From Anaerolineales bacterium (GTDB lineage: Bacteria; Chloroflexota; Anaerolineae; Anaerolineales; Villigracilaceae): DNA of 43,619 bases. The stretch lies in NCBI GenBank assembly GCA_013360875.1, contig JABWAU010000018.1, positions 1-43,619 on the forward strand. The letters run 5' to 3'. The position numbers and the translations under genes are program-made. The notes beneath the pieces are model-generated. The model saw nothing but the letters and a program-made list of their open reading frames with translations, was not told the origin of the DNA and ran no database searches. This document shows positions 7,146 through 14,938 of this stretch, one piece after another (position 1 is the first letter of the stretch; each line of letters opens with the position of its first letter).

Positions 7146-7757
7146 ATGAACGAACAAGCCCTCATCCACGACGCGCAACAGGGAAGCCTCGACGCCTTCA
7201 ACGCGCTTGTCCTGCACTACCAGGATAGCGTCTTCAACACCGCGCTCCGCATCCTCGGCGATGAAGATCTCGCCGCAGACGTGACGCAGGACGCCTTTAT
7301 CTCCGCCTTCAAGAGCATCGCATCATTCCGCGGCGGGTCGTTCAAAGCCTGGCTCATGCGTACGGTGACCAACGCCTGTTACGACGAACTGCGCCGTCGC
7401 AAACGGCGTCCCACCACGCCTCTCGAACCCGAAACCGACGACGGCGAAGAAATGGACACCCCGCGCTGGCTCGCCGACCCGGGCATGACGCCTGACCAGG
7501 AAGCCGAAGCCAACGAACTCGAACACGCCATTCAGCATTGCCTCGACAACCTACCGCTCGAGTTCAAAACCGTCGTCGTCATGGCGGATATTCAGGGCAT
7601 GGATTACATCGAGGTCGCGGGAGCGATCCGCGTACCGCTCGGCACCATCAAAAGCCGCCTGGCGCGCGCCCGCCTGCGCCTGCGCGAATGCCTACAGGGC
7701 TTCGCGGAACTTTTGCCCGCAAATTATCGTCTGGAAGAAGGACTGAACGCATTATGA
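7146..7757 (+). CDS. ECF-family RNA polymerase sigma factor
   Basis: This 203-residue protein has the two-domain ECF layout. Region 2 spans about residues 20-95 (DEDLAADVTQDAFISAFKSI, then FKAWLMRTVTNACYDELRRR for promoter melting and -10 binding). Region 4 spans about 133-190 (LPLEFKTVVVMADIQGMDYI, then VPLGTIKSRLARARLRLRE, the -35 reading helix). It lacks regions 1.1 and 3. Its stop overlaps the ATG of the next gene by ATGA, which pairs it with that membrane protein as its likely anti-sigma factor. Confidence 0.93.
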   Translation: MNEQALIHDAQQGSLDAFNALVLHYQDSVFNTALRILGDEDLAADVTQDAFISAFKSIASFRGGSFKAWLMRTVTNACYDELRRRKRRPTTPLEPETDDGEEMDTPRWLADPGMTPDQEAEANELEHAIQHCLDNLPLEFKTVVVMADIQGMDYIEVAGAIRVPLGTIKSRLARARLRLRECLQGFAELLPANYRLEEGLNAL

Positions 7758-8467
7758 ATAAACGCGATCTCGAACTTCTTTCTTCATATCTTGACGGGGA
7801 ACTCAAACCATCGGACTCAACAAAACTGGAAGCCCGCCTCACATCCGACCCGGAACTTGCCTCTGTTTTAAACGATCTGCGCGCCGCCCGGACCCTGCTC
7901 CGCAAACTGCCCGCGCGCAAAGCCCCGCGCAACTTTACCCTCACGCGTAAGATGGTCGGACAAAACCCGCCATTACCGCGCGCATATCCCATTTTCCGTT
8001 TTGCCACTGCTGCGGCAACCCTGCTGTTCTTCTTCTCGTTCGCCGCCAATGCCCTCGCGCCTCAATTCACTGTGACCAATCAATTCGGCATGGGTGGAGG
8101 AGGCGGCGTGGAGCAGACCGAGATGTTCGCCGCGGAAGCCGCGACGGAAGAATCCGCGGCGCAAGCCGCGCCCGCTCCCCAGGCGACAGCCGCCGCCGAA
8201 GAACCCTCCGTGGCGCTTGTCCCTCCGGGAACCGAACTCCCGCCGGCCGAGGATGCGACGCGTGTCATGGAGACACCGTCCATCAAGGAAGGAGGAGATG
8301 AAAATGCCGTTGGGGAGGCGGAGCAGTTACAGGTCCCACCCGAAGCGCCGCCTGCTGCCATGCCGTTGGTCTCCTTCGTGTGGCAGATCGGGTTGCTGAT
8401 CGTTGCCGTGGCCGGCACGCTGTTGCTGTACCTGATGCGGCAGGCGTCCGCCCGGCGCTGGAAATAA
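7754..8467 (+). CDS. Membrane anti-sigma factor
   Basis: This 237-residue protein starts inside the sigma gene stop (ATGA overlap), a strong sign of coupling. Residues 1-45 (LELLSSYLDGELKPSDSTKL) match the N-terminal helical domain of anti-sigma factors, but the zinc ligands HxxxCxxC of the ZAS type are absent. A membrane helix lies near residues 78-98. An Ala/Glu/Pro-rich extracytoplasmic stretch follows, then a second helix near the C-terminus (FVWQIGLLIVAVAGTLLLYL) and a basic tail. It should hold the sigma factor at the membrane until a signal arrives. That function is inferred from position and layout. Confidence 0.82.
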   Translation: MNKRDLELLSSYLDGELKPSDSTKLEARLTSDPELASVLNDLRAARTLLRKLPARKAPRNFTLTRKMVGQNPPLPRAYPIFRFATAAATLLFFFSFAANALAPQFTVTNQFGMGGGGGVEQTEMFAAEAATEESAAQAAPAPQATAAAEEPSVALVPPGTELPPAEDATRVMETPSIKEGGDENAVGEAEQLQVPPEAPPAAMPLVSFVWQIGLLIVAVAGTLLLYLMRQASARRWK

Positions 8468-8475
8468 AACTTTGG

Positions 8476-8505
8476 AATCGGACAGCAAGCTGTCCGATTT
8501 GTTTT
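8476..8505 (+). terminator. Terminator after the sigma/anti-sigma operon
   Basis: AATCGGACAGC and GCTGTCCGATT form an 11-bp stem with a 2-nt AA centre, followed by TGTTTT. It ends only 4 nt before the NUDIX start codon. Confidence 0.8.
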
Positions 8506-8509
8506 GCAG

Positions 8510-9004
8510 ATGGCAAACACCGAATACAAATATTGTCCCCGTTGCGCGGCACAATTGAATCTCGAAGAGCGGTTCGGAAAAATGCGTCCCGTCTGCCCGG
8601 CATGCGGATGGATCCATTTCGTGGACCCAAAGGTCGCCGCGGCAGTATTGGTGATTCAAGATGGGTTCGTGTTGCTCGTGCGGCGCGCCAACGAACCCTT
8701 CCGCGGTTTGTGGACGCTGCCGGCGGGATTTATCAACGGAGGCGAGGACCCGGCTCAGGCGGCGGAAAGGGAATGTTTGGAGGAGACAGGCTTGAGCGTG
8801 CGCGTGACGCGGGTGTACGACATCGTGCCGGGACGGGAACATCCGCGTGGGGCGGACTTTGTCATCGTCTATCGAGCCGAAGTCCTGGGCGGCGAGTTGA
8901 AACCGGACGACGACGCGGACGCGGTCGAGTGGTTCGATGGGTCGCGCCTGCCTCCGCTTGCTTTTCTTGCCACGCAAAAAGTGCTAAAATCCTTTTATGG
9001 TTGA
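8510..9004 (+). CDS. NUDIX hydrolase with N-terminal zinc ribbon
   Basis: The protein has 164 residues. CPRC and CPAC pairs near residues 9-12 and 30-33 form an NADH-pyrophosphatase-like zinc ribbon. The NUDIX box follows with the full spacing G-x5-E-x7-RE-x2-EE-x-G (from GFINGGED to EETG). Such enzymes hydrolyse nucleoside diphosphates linked to another group, often NADH or ADP-ribose. The ATG at 8510 starts right after a terminator T-run with no Shine-Dalgarno, so the promoter is unclear. Its 3' end overlaps the next start by 8 nt (ATGGTTGA). Confidence 0.9.
   Translation: MANTEYKYCPRCAAQLNLEERFGKMRPVCPACGWIHFVDPKVAAAVLVIQDGFVLLVRRANEPFRGLWTLPAGFINGGEDPAQAAERECLEETGLSVRVTRVYDIVPGREHPRGADFVIVYRAEVLGGELKPDDDADAVEWFDGSRLPPLAFLATQKVLKSFYG
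8982..8990 (+). promoter_or_regulatory. Extended -10 promoter inside the NUDIX gene end
   Basis: TGCTAAAAT ends 6 nt before the ATG of the MEMO1-like gene. It lies in the NUDIX coding region, so the downstream gene may have its own leaderless transcript. Confidence 0.5.
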
Positions 9005-9836
9005 CGTTCGTCCTTCGCCGATCGCCGGTCAATGGTATGAGGGGAATGCGAAAGCCTTGTCCCGTTCCGTGGATGAATATCTGGAGGGCGCGAAACTTCC
9101 CGAACTGGACGGGGAGGTGATGGCGGTCATTGCGCCGCACGCGGGGCACGTGTATTCGGGCGCGGTGGCGGGCTATGCCTTTGCGGCGCTGCGTCATGCG
9201 AAGCGGACGCCCGATCTCGCGGCTGTGATCGCGCCGATGCACCATCCCTATCGCGAGCCGTTGATCACCACTTCGCACGAGGCGTATTGGACCCCGCTGG
9301 GCGAGGTCCCGGTTGACAGGGATGTCTTGAACGAACTCGATTCGGTTTTGATGTCGGAACTTGGGTTTGGTCTTTCGTCCGTCGCGCGCGACCCCGAACA
9401 TTCGCTCGAGATCGAACTGCCCTTCCTGCAACGCGCGTTGAAATCCGATTGGAGGTTGTTGCCCGTCATGGTGCGCGCACAGGAGCCGTCCGTTTCGCGG
9501 GGATTGGGAAGGGCGCTGGCGCAGGTTTTACGCGATAAGAATTTTGTCCTCGTCGCCAGCACCGACCTCTCGCATTTCTACAACCAGAACGCCGCCTTGA
9601 AATACGACCGCGCCATGCTGGGCGCGATCGAATCCTTCGACCCGGAGGGCGCGTTCGACCTGGAACGCGCCGGCAAAGGCTTCGCCTGCGGGTTGGGAGC
9701 GGTCACTGCGGTGTTGTGGGCGGCGCGTGATCTGGGCGCGGACAGGGTGGAGGTGTTGCGTCACGCCACCTCGGGCGACGTGACGGGGGATTATTCGTCT
9801 GTGGTGGGATACGGCGCGGCGGCGGTGTTGAAATAA
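8997..9836 (+). CDS. MEMO1-family protein (AmmeMemoRadiSam system protein B)
   Basis: This 279-residue protein opens with VRPSPIAGQWYEGN. The metal-site residues of the MEMO fold follow: APHAGHVYSG near residue 46, EHSLEIELPFLQ near 138 and STDLSHF near 189. MEMO proteins resemble extradiol dioxygenases. In bacteria they often sit with an AMMECR1 protein and a radical SAM enzyme, but neither partner is in this window. The biochemical role is unsettled. The length is standard. A -10 hexamer six nt upstream suggests a leaderless start. Confidence 0.88.
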   Translation: MVDVRPSPIAGQWYEGNAKALSRSVDEYLEGAKLPELDGEVMAVIAPHAGHVYSGAVAGYAFAALRHAKRTPDLAAVIAPMHHPYREPLITTSHEAYWTPLGEVPVDRDVLNELDSVLMSELGFGLSSVARDPEHSLEIELPFLQRALKSDWRLLPVMVRAQEPSVSRGLGRALAQVLRDKNFVLVASTDLSHFYNQNAALKYDRAMLGAIESFDPEGAFDLERAGKGFACGLGAVTAVLWAARDLGADRVEVLRHATSGDVTGDYSSVVGYGAAAVLK

Positions 9837-9859
9837 TCTCCTCTCCTTTGGAGTCGTTG

Positions 9860-10513
9860 ATGGCGAAGAGAAAATATTCGATCAACTGGGAGGACGACCT
9901 CCCGGTTTCTTTTGAAGTGGATGGCGTCCGATACGAAAGCCTTGAGGATGTCCCCAACGAAGCGGACAGACGCAAACTCGAAGCGATGATGGAGTCTTCG
10001 TTCGAGGCGGACTTCGACACCGGGTTTGCCGAACTGAATAGGGAAGCCCAGAAGGTCAACGGCGCGTCGGTGGAAAGGATCATTCTCTCGGTGTTCACCG
10101 GCGTCGCAGCGTTGATGCTGCTGATCGCCGGGATCGCATCGGTCAACAACATCCTGAAGACCAGCCGGGAGGAGAGCGCGCCCGGCCGCGTGGTGGAAAT
10201 CATCGAACGACGCGAGTACGTCAACGAACAGGATCGGATCGTCGAGGAATATTATTATCCGGTGGTGGAATTCGTCGCCAGCGACGGCAGGCATCGTTCC
10301 GTGCAAATGAACGAAGGCAGTTCGTCGCCGCAATACGAAACGGGGGAGGAGGTGGTCGTGTTGTACGATCCGAAGCGCCCGCTGGACGCGCGCATCAAAT
10401 CCTTTGGCAGTTCGGCATTGATGTGGATTTTGCCCGCCATCACGGGGATACTGGGCGTCGCTTTTCTCGCCGCGGTGATCGCCGTGCGGAGGTTGATGCC
10501 GCCGGGGGAGTAA
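9860..10513 (+). CDS. DUF3592-family membrane protein
   Basis: The protein has 217 residues. The N-terminal 70 are acidic and soluble, followed by a membrane helix (SVFTGVAALMLLIAGIASV). The central domain is typical of DUF3592: YYYPVVEFVASDGRHRS, a GSSSPQYETGEEVVVLYDP block, then a second C-terminal membrane helix. GGAG lies upstream of the ATG at 9860. The function is unknown. It is followed one nt after its stop by a possible 47-codon gene. Confidence 0.78.
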   Translation: MAKRKYSINWEDDLPVSFEVDGVRYESLEDVPNEADRRKLEAMMESSFEADFDTGFAELNREAQKVNGASVERIILSVFTGVAALMLLIAGIASVNNILKTSREESAPGRVVEIIERREYVNEQDRIVEEYYYPVVEFVASDGRHRSVQMNEGSSSPQYETGEEVVVLYDPKRPLDARIKSFGSSALMWILPAITGILGVAFLAAVIAVRRLMPPGE

Positions 10514-10514
10514 T

Positions 10515-10658
10515 ATGAAAACTAATGTGCTTACTGAAACCATCGCCCCGAAAAAAGGCAAGCCCTGTACTTTTGACGATCCTGTCCTTTATGCGACGGG
10601 CGCTTACATTCGACCTCTGAGAGTGACCGATAAAAAAGGAAACGAATCTTGCAATTAG
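10515..10658 (+). CDS. Possible small protein of 47 residues
   Basis: An ATG one nt after the DUF3592 stop has the strong site GGGGGAG five nt upstream. It encodes a 47-residue protein starting MKTNVLTETIAPKK, continuing TFDDPVLYATGAYIRP and ending in ESCN. I recognise no family. The amino-acid make-up is protein-like. The frame ends exactly where a repeat-rich stretch begins, so it may be a truncated relic rather than an intact small gene. Confidence 0.45.
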   Translation: MKTNVLTETIAPKKGKPCTFDDPVLYATGAYIRPLRVTDKKGNESCN

Positions 10659-10862
10659 AAACCTTTAGAGAGTGTCTGAAAACTTTTGAAAAAGAACCTA
10701 AAGGTTTCCCTTGCAGGCTCAAACGAGTTCAAGCAAGGCTTCCTTGAAAAATCTGCGCCTTTTTCGCCCCAAAAACCTTTAGGGTCTGACTTTTCTTAGG
10801 GTCTCTGGAAATAAAACCGGTTTTGTTGATTGAGGCTGGACATTACGCGGCTGCATAATTAA
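10659..10862. repeat. Repeat-rich spacer with CCTAAAGG-type inverted repeats
   Basis: AAACCTTTAG (10659-10668) and CTAAAGGTTT (10698-10707) are perfect 10-bp inverted repeats, and a further AAACCTTTAGGGTCT copy ends at 10786. The same CCTAAAGG/CCTTTAGG words recur in the MITE at 40565-40703. The stretch is AT-richer than the flanks and holds no gene. Confidence 0.5.
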
Positions 10863-10865
10863 CGT

Positions 10866-10871
10866 TACAAT
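10866..10871 (+). promoter_or_regulatory. -10 hexamer of priA (leaderless)
   Basis: TACAAT ends 7 nt before the priA ATG at 10879, and no ribosome binding site is present. Confidence 0.5.
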
Positions 10872-10878
10872 CACCCCA

Positions 10879-13377
10879 ATGACTGCATTCGTTCAAGTTA
10901 TCGTCAACATCCCGGCTGTTTCGGGAGTGTTCGATTACGCCGTTCCCAAACATCTTGCGGGGAAGGTGGGCGTCGGGCATCTGGTCATCGTCCCATTCGG
11001 CAAACAGACTGCGCAGGGCGTCGTATATCGGTTCGTGGATTCGCCCTCCGTGCGGGATGTAAAAGAGATTCTCGAAGCGGTGGATGAAGAACCGGTTCTG
11101 ACTCCGCCCCAGATTGCCCTGGCTAAAGAAATGGCTGACTCCACGCTTCAGCCGTTGGCGTCCATTGTCGGGTTGTTTCTGCCGGTGGGACTTAGCCAGC
11201 AGGTGGATACGATCTACGAAATCAGGGAACGAAGCGTGGAAGGCGGAAGAACGGAAGGCGGGACGATCAACGCCAAAACCCAAAGACAAACCGTCGAAGA
11301 CCGCCTGTTGAGCCTGTTGCGATTGCGCGGTCCCCTGCGCGGACGGCAGATTGATACACACTTTGCCAAAGTGGACTGGCGCAAGACCGCGAACTACCTC
11401 GTGCGGAAGGGGACGCTTTCAGCGAAGAGCGTTTTACCCCCGCCCCGGGTGAGATCAAAATACATTCGCGTCGCTCAACTCGCAGTCCCGCCGGAGGAAG
11501 CGGAAAGGGAAATGCCGAATTTGGGGACAAAACAAACGCTCGCGCGCCGACAGTCCGCGTTGCGGTTTCTCATCCGCCAGCCCGAAGCGATCAACGTCTC
11601 GTGGGTCTACGCCGAAAGCGGATGCAACCTCAGCGACCTGCAGGAACTCGAAGCGCGCGGGTTGATCCGCTTGTTCGAGAGCGAGATCTTTCGCGATCCG
11701 TTGGAGAAGACAAGTAGACAGGTGGACAGGCATACAGGTACACAAACAGTTGAACTTACGCTCGAGCAGAATGTTGCGCTGAATGAAATCATCAAATCCA
11801 TCACGTCACTGAATGCCCGCAGCCCGTTCCTCTTGCAGGGCGTGACGGGTTCGGGCAAAACGGAAATCTATCTGCGCGCCGCTGAGGAGACGATCAAACG
11901 CGGGAAGCAGGCGATCATTCTCGTTCCCGAAATCGCGCTCACGCCGCAGACCGTCCGCCGTTTTTTGAGTCGTTTTCCCGGGCAGGTCGGGCTGGTCCAT
12001 TCCAAACTTTCGGAGGGCGAGCGATACGATACCTGGCGGCGCGCCCGCGCCGGCAAACTCAAAGTCATCATCGGTGCGCGCTCCGCGTTGTTCGCGCCGC
12101 TGCCGAACATCGGTCTCGTCGTTGCGGACGAGTGCCACGACGCGTCCTATCATCAGTCCGAGCCGCCGTTCTATCACGCGGTCGTTGCGGCGCAAATGTA
12201 TGCGCGCCTGTGCGCGGCGGTTTGCGTTTTGGGTTCCGCCACCCCGACGGTCATACAGCGATATCAGGCGGAAACAAATCAGATTCAAAAACTGGATCTG
12301 CCAAAACGGATCGTGGAAAAAGGCCTCCCTCCGATCCGCATCGTGGACATGCGCGAGGAACTGAAAGCGGGTCATCGCGGGACCTTCAGCCGACTCCTGC
12401 TCGATGAACTCGACTCCACGCTGAAACGGGGCGAGCAGGCGATCCTCTTCCTCAACCGCCGCGGGACAGCCACCTACGTCTTCTGCCGCGATTGCGGATA
12501 CGTGATGAAATGTCCCAACTGCGATTCTCCATTGACATTTCACGTCGAAGAGAAGGAACGTTTGCTTTGCCATACGTGCGGCTACGAACGCGGCAAACCA
12601 AAGAGTTGTCCGCAGTGCGGCGGGAGGCAGATTCGCGAATATGGGCTGGGGAGCGAAAGGGTCGAAGCGGAGGTCAACGCGTTGTTTTCCAAAGCAAGGA
12701 CATTGCGCTGGGACTGGGACACCACGCGTCAAAAGGACGCGCACGAAATGATCCTGACTCACTTCGTCAACCACAAGGCGGACGTGTTGATCGGCACGCA
12801 GATGCTCGCCAAGGGACTCGACCTGCCCATGGTCACGCTGGTCGGCATCGTGCTGGCGGACGTGGGACTGCATTTGCCAGACCCCTTCGCGGGGGAGCGG
12901 GTGTTTCAAGTGCTGACGCAGGTTGCCGGGCGCGCGGGACGAAGCGAACGCGGCGGGAAGGTCATCCTGCAAACGTTCGACCCGGATCACCCGGTCATCC
13001 GCTCCGCGGCGAAGCATGACGTGAACGGATTTTACGCATACGAGTTGGAACAACGGCGCAGGTTGGGCTATCCGCCGTTCACGCGTCTGGTGAGATTGGA
13101 ATATCGGAGCCCGGATCAGGCGTCGGCGGAGAAGGAAGCGAGGAAGGTTGCGGAAAAGTTATCAGTGATCAGTGATCGGTCATCGGTGATCGGTCATCAG
13201 CCATCAGTGAGCAGTAGGCAGTCATCGGTGATTGGGCCCGTCCCATGTTTCTTTGCGAAGGTCGGGGGGTATTATCGCTGGCAGATCGTTTTGCGCGGAA
13301 AAAACCCTCAGGAGTTGTTGCGCGGCGTAAGGCTGGAAGGCTGGCGCGTGGAAGTGGATCCCATCAGCCTGTTGTGA
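10879..13377 (+). CDS. priA: Primosomal protein N' (PriA helicase)
   Basis: PriA restarts stalled forks by binding branched DNA and loading the replicative helicase. The 832-residue protein has the N-terminal 3'-OH binding domain (FDYAVPKHLAGKVGVGHLV), a winged helix, and a superfamily 2 helicase core with GVTGSGKTE near residue 321. Motif II is DECHD near 417, where DEEHD is usual. Eight cysteines in CxxC pairs (about 536-580) form the zinc domain. QVAGRAGRSERGG marks motif VI. Two stretches are encoded by tandem short repeats: residues about 278-291 (octamers) and 762-785 (heptamers). Both keep the frame and lie outside motifs. The start is leaderless. Confidence 0.94.
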   Translation: MTAFVQVIVNIPAVSGVFDYAVPKHLAGKVGVGHLVIVPFGKQTAQGVVYRFVDSPSVRDVKEILEAVDEEPVLTPPQIALAKEMADSTLQPLASIVGLFLPVGLSQQVDTIYEIRERSVEGGRTEGGTINAKTQRQTVEDRLLSLLRLRGPLRGRQIDTHFAKVDWRKTANYLVRKGTLSAKSVLPPPRVRSKYIRVAQLAVPPEEAEREMPNLGTKQTLARRQSALRFLIRQPEAINVSWVYAESGCNLSDLQELEARGLIRLFESEIFRDPLEKTSRQVDRHTGTQTVELTLEQNVALNEIIKSITSLNARSPFLLQGVTGSGKTEIYLRAAEETIKRGKQAIILVPEIALTPQTVRRFLSRFPGQVGLVHSKLSEGERYDTWRRARAGKLKVIIGARSALFAPLPNIGLVVADECHDASYHQSEPPFYHAVVAAQMYARLCAAVCVLGSATPTVIQRYQAETNQIQKLDLPKRIVEKGLPPIRIVDMREELKAGHRGTFSRLLLDELDSTLKRGEQAILFLNRRGTATYVFCRDCGYVMKCPNCDSPLTFHVEEKERLLCHTCGYERGKPKSCPQCGGRQIREYGLGSERVEAEVNALFSKARTLRWDWDTTRQKDAHEMILTHFVNHKADVLIGTQMLAKGLDLPMVTLVGIVLADVGLHLPDPFAGERVFQVLTQVAGRAGRSERGGKVILQTFDPDHPVIRSAAKHDVNGFYAYELEQRRRLGYPPFTRLVRLEYRSPDQASAEKEARKVAEKLSVISDRSSVIGHQPSVSSRQSSVIGPVPCFFAKVGGYYRWQIVLRGKNPQELLRGVRLEGWRVEVDPISLL
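11710..11749. repeat. In-frame octamer array inside priA
   Basis: Five 8-nt units (ACAAGTAG, ACAGGTGG, ACAGGCAT, ACAGGTAC, ACAAACAG) encode part of TSRQVDRHTGTQT, between the wing domain and the helicase core. Confidence 0.65.
13161..13230. repeat. In-frame heptamer array inside priA (ATCRGTS, ten units)
   Basis: Ten 7-nt units start with two copies of ATCAGTG and continue as ATCGGTC, ATCGGTG, ATCGGTC, ATCAGCC, ATCAGTG, AGCAGTA, GGCAGTC, ATCGGTG. They encode a Ser/Val/Gln-rich loop (SVISDRSSVIGHQPS...) directly before the conserved GP.P strand near the C-terminus. Confidence 0.8.
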
Positions 13378-13401
13378 GGAATCCGTTTCCCGGCAATCCT
13401 T

Positions 13402-13410
13402 TGCTATAAT
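13402..13410 (+). promoter_or_regulatory. Extended -10 promoter of the DUF6159 gene
   Basis: TGCTATAAT is a full TGn plus TATAAT match. Transcription near 13417 leaves a leader of about 24 nt that carries AGAGGAG before the ATG at 13441. Confidence 0.65.
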
Positions 13411-13440
13411 CGGCTTGATTTCATTGCAGAGGAGAACAAT

Positions 13441-14337
13441 ATGCAGAGTTTTTCACGGGGCTGGTCGTTCCTGAAACAAGCCTGGAGCATGGCTTTCAAG
13501 GACAAGGACCTGCTCAAACCTTCCATCTACGCGTTGATCGCCGGTATGATCGTTTCGGCGTTCGGCATCATTCCCATTGCGGTGACGGCGATCCTGTTCG
13601 GCGGGTCGCAGGCGGGGAACATTATCCTGGGTGTGATGGGCGCGATCCTGGTCTTTGCGCAGTTTATCGTCACGTATCTTTTTTCTGGGATGACCGCCTA
13701 CCTGATCTTCGGCTATCTTTCCGAGGGCGACGGGCGCATGGACAAGGCTTGGGCGGTCGTCCGCCGCGACTTTTTCGATATCGTCACGCTTGCCGCGGCT
13801 TCGACCGTGGTCAACATGCTCAAGAACGCGGCGAACCGCAATCGGCGCGGCGGTTTGGCTTCGGGACTCATACGCGGCGCGGCGAACCTGTTCCAGGTTC
13901 TATGGACGGAGGCGTCGTATCTCATTTTGCCGGCCATGGTGATTGACGATCTCAACCTCAAGGAAGGGATGATGCGGGTCTTGAAGATCGCGAGGGAGAA
14001 TCTGTTGTTGATCGGCGTCAGCACCGTCGGCGTTCGCCTGGTGACCGGTTTGATTGGGTTCGTGCTGGGCGCCGGAGGCTTTTTGCTTGGGCTTGCGGTC
14101 GGCGGCGGAGCGGTTTATGCGGCTGGCGGAGTCAATTTTCTATCGGTTGTGGGCATTGTCCTTGGCGCATTGATCTTCTTTACTTTTGTCGTCGTTGCCA
14201 GCGTCATCGCCTCCTATACGTCCATTGCGTATCACACGTGCCTGTACATCTGGGCGCGCGACGTGGAGAAGTCGCAGGAAGCGGGCCAGGCGATCCCGGT
14301 TGCCGCGCCGGCTCCGCTGGCGGCGGTGTTATCCTAG
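13441..14337 (+). CDS. DUF6159-like multipass membrane protein
   Basis: This 298-residue protein begins FSRGWSFLKQAWSMAFKDKD, the signature start of DUF6159, and then has about five or six hydrophobic helices. A conserved cytosolic loop (VRRDFFDIVTLAAASTVV) and a region with WTEASYLILPAMVIDDLNLKE sit between helices. AGAGGAG precedes the ATG and a good extended -10 lies upstream. The role is unknown; it is probably an inner-membrane protein. The C-terminal tail is Ala/Pro-rich. Confidence 0.78.
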   Translation: MQSFSRGWSFLKQAWSMAFKDKDLLKPSIYALIAGMIVSAFGIIPIAVTAILFGGSQAGNIILGVMGAILVFAQFIVTYLFSGMTAYLIFGYLSEGDGRMDKAWAVVRRDFFDIVTLAAASTVVNMLKNAANRNRRGGLASGLIRGAANLFQVLWTEASYLILPAMVIDDLNLKEGMMRVLKIARENLLLIGVSTVGVRLVTGLIGFVLGAGGFLLGLAVGGGAVYAAGGVNFLSVVGIVLGALIFFTFVVVASVIASYTSIAYHTCLYIWARDVEKSQEAGQAIPVAAPAPLAAVLS

Positions 14338-14414
14338 GAACATATTCTTACTTCTTTTGTCCTTTCCCGTTGGCGACGGAAGATGCGAGAGGAAAGGCAG
14401 GCTGTACCAAAAGA

Positions 14415-14930
14415 ATGCAACCTCAAAAAGAACCCCGCCGTGAAATGATCTCGTGGGATGAGATCAACCGCCTCATTGACCATCTCCTCCCGCAATTTCG
14501 GCGGGAGTTCACCGCCATGGTTATCATCACGCGCGGCGGAATCATCCCCGGCGGAATGCTCGCCGAAGCGATGGACATCACCCACATCCTGACGGCGGCG
14601 GTGGATTTTCCCGCCCAATCGGCAAACGAAAAAGCCAAACTCATGGCCTGGCCCCAATTCATCCAGTTCCCTGCGGAGGATAAATTGCGCGGCAGACCCA
14701 CTCTGATCGTGGACGATGTGTGGGGGTCGGGGCGCACGATCACGGCGGTCAAGAATCGCGTTTCCGCGGCGGGCGGATTCCCCGAAACGTGCGTGTTGCA
14801 TTTCAACCCCTATCGCAGCCTGTTCGGTAGCGTCCGTCCGGATTACTATGCCGCCGTCACTGATGCGTTCATCGTCTATCCCTGGGAGATTGACCGCGGC
14901 GCGGACCAGGTTCTGCTTGGCGAAGTGTAG
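14415..14930 (+). CDS. Xanthine/hypoxanthine-type phosphoribosyltransferase
   Basis: This 171-residue protein has a type I phosphoribosyltransferase fold. The PRPP loop LIVDDVWGSGRT lies near residues 96-107. VIITRGGIIPGGMLAEAM (about 35-52) and the closing YPWEIDRG match Gpt-like xanthine-guanine enzymes, which salvage purine bases with PRPP. The start is uncertain: ATG at 14415 or 14445 (MISWDEIN), neither with a clear Shine-Dalgarno. The next gene begins 8 nt after its stop, so the two share an operon. Substrate choice between xanthine, guanine and hypoxanthine cannot be read here. Confidence 0.85.
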   Translation: MQPQKEPRREMISWDEINRLIDHLLPQFRREFTAMVIITRGGIIPGGMLAEAMDITHILTAAVDFPAQSANEKAKLMAWPQFIQFPAEDKLRGRPTLIVDDVWGSGRTITAVKNRVSAAGGFPETCVLHFNPYRSLFGSVRPDYYAAVTDAFIVYPWEIDRGADQVLLGEV

Positions 14931-14938
14931 AGTCTGAT

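Noticed and set aside
11806-13053. Minus-strand open frame of 415 codons opposite priA
   Set aside because: priA carries all helicase motifs on the plus strand; the antisense frame is open only because of GC-rich codon use.
13161-13230. Short CRISPR array
   Set aside because: Units are 7 nt with no spacers, inside an open gene and without cas genes.
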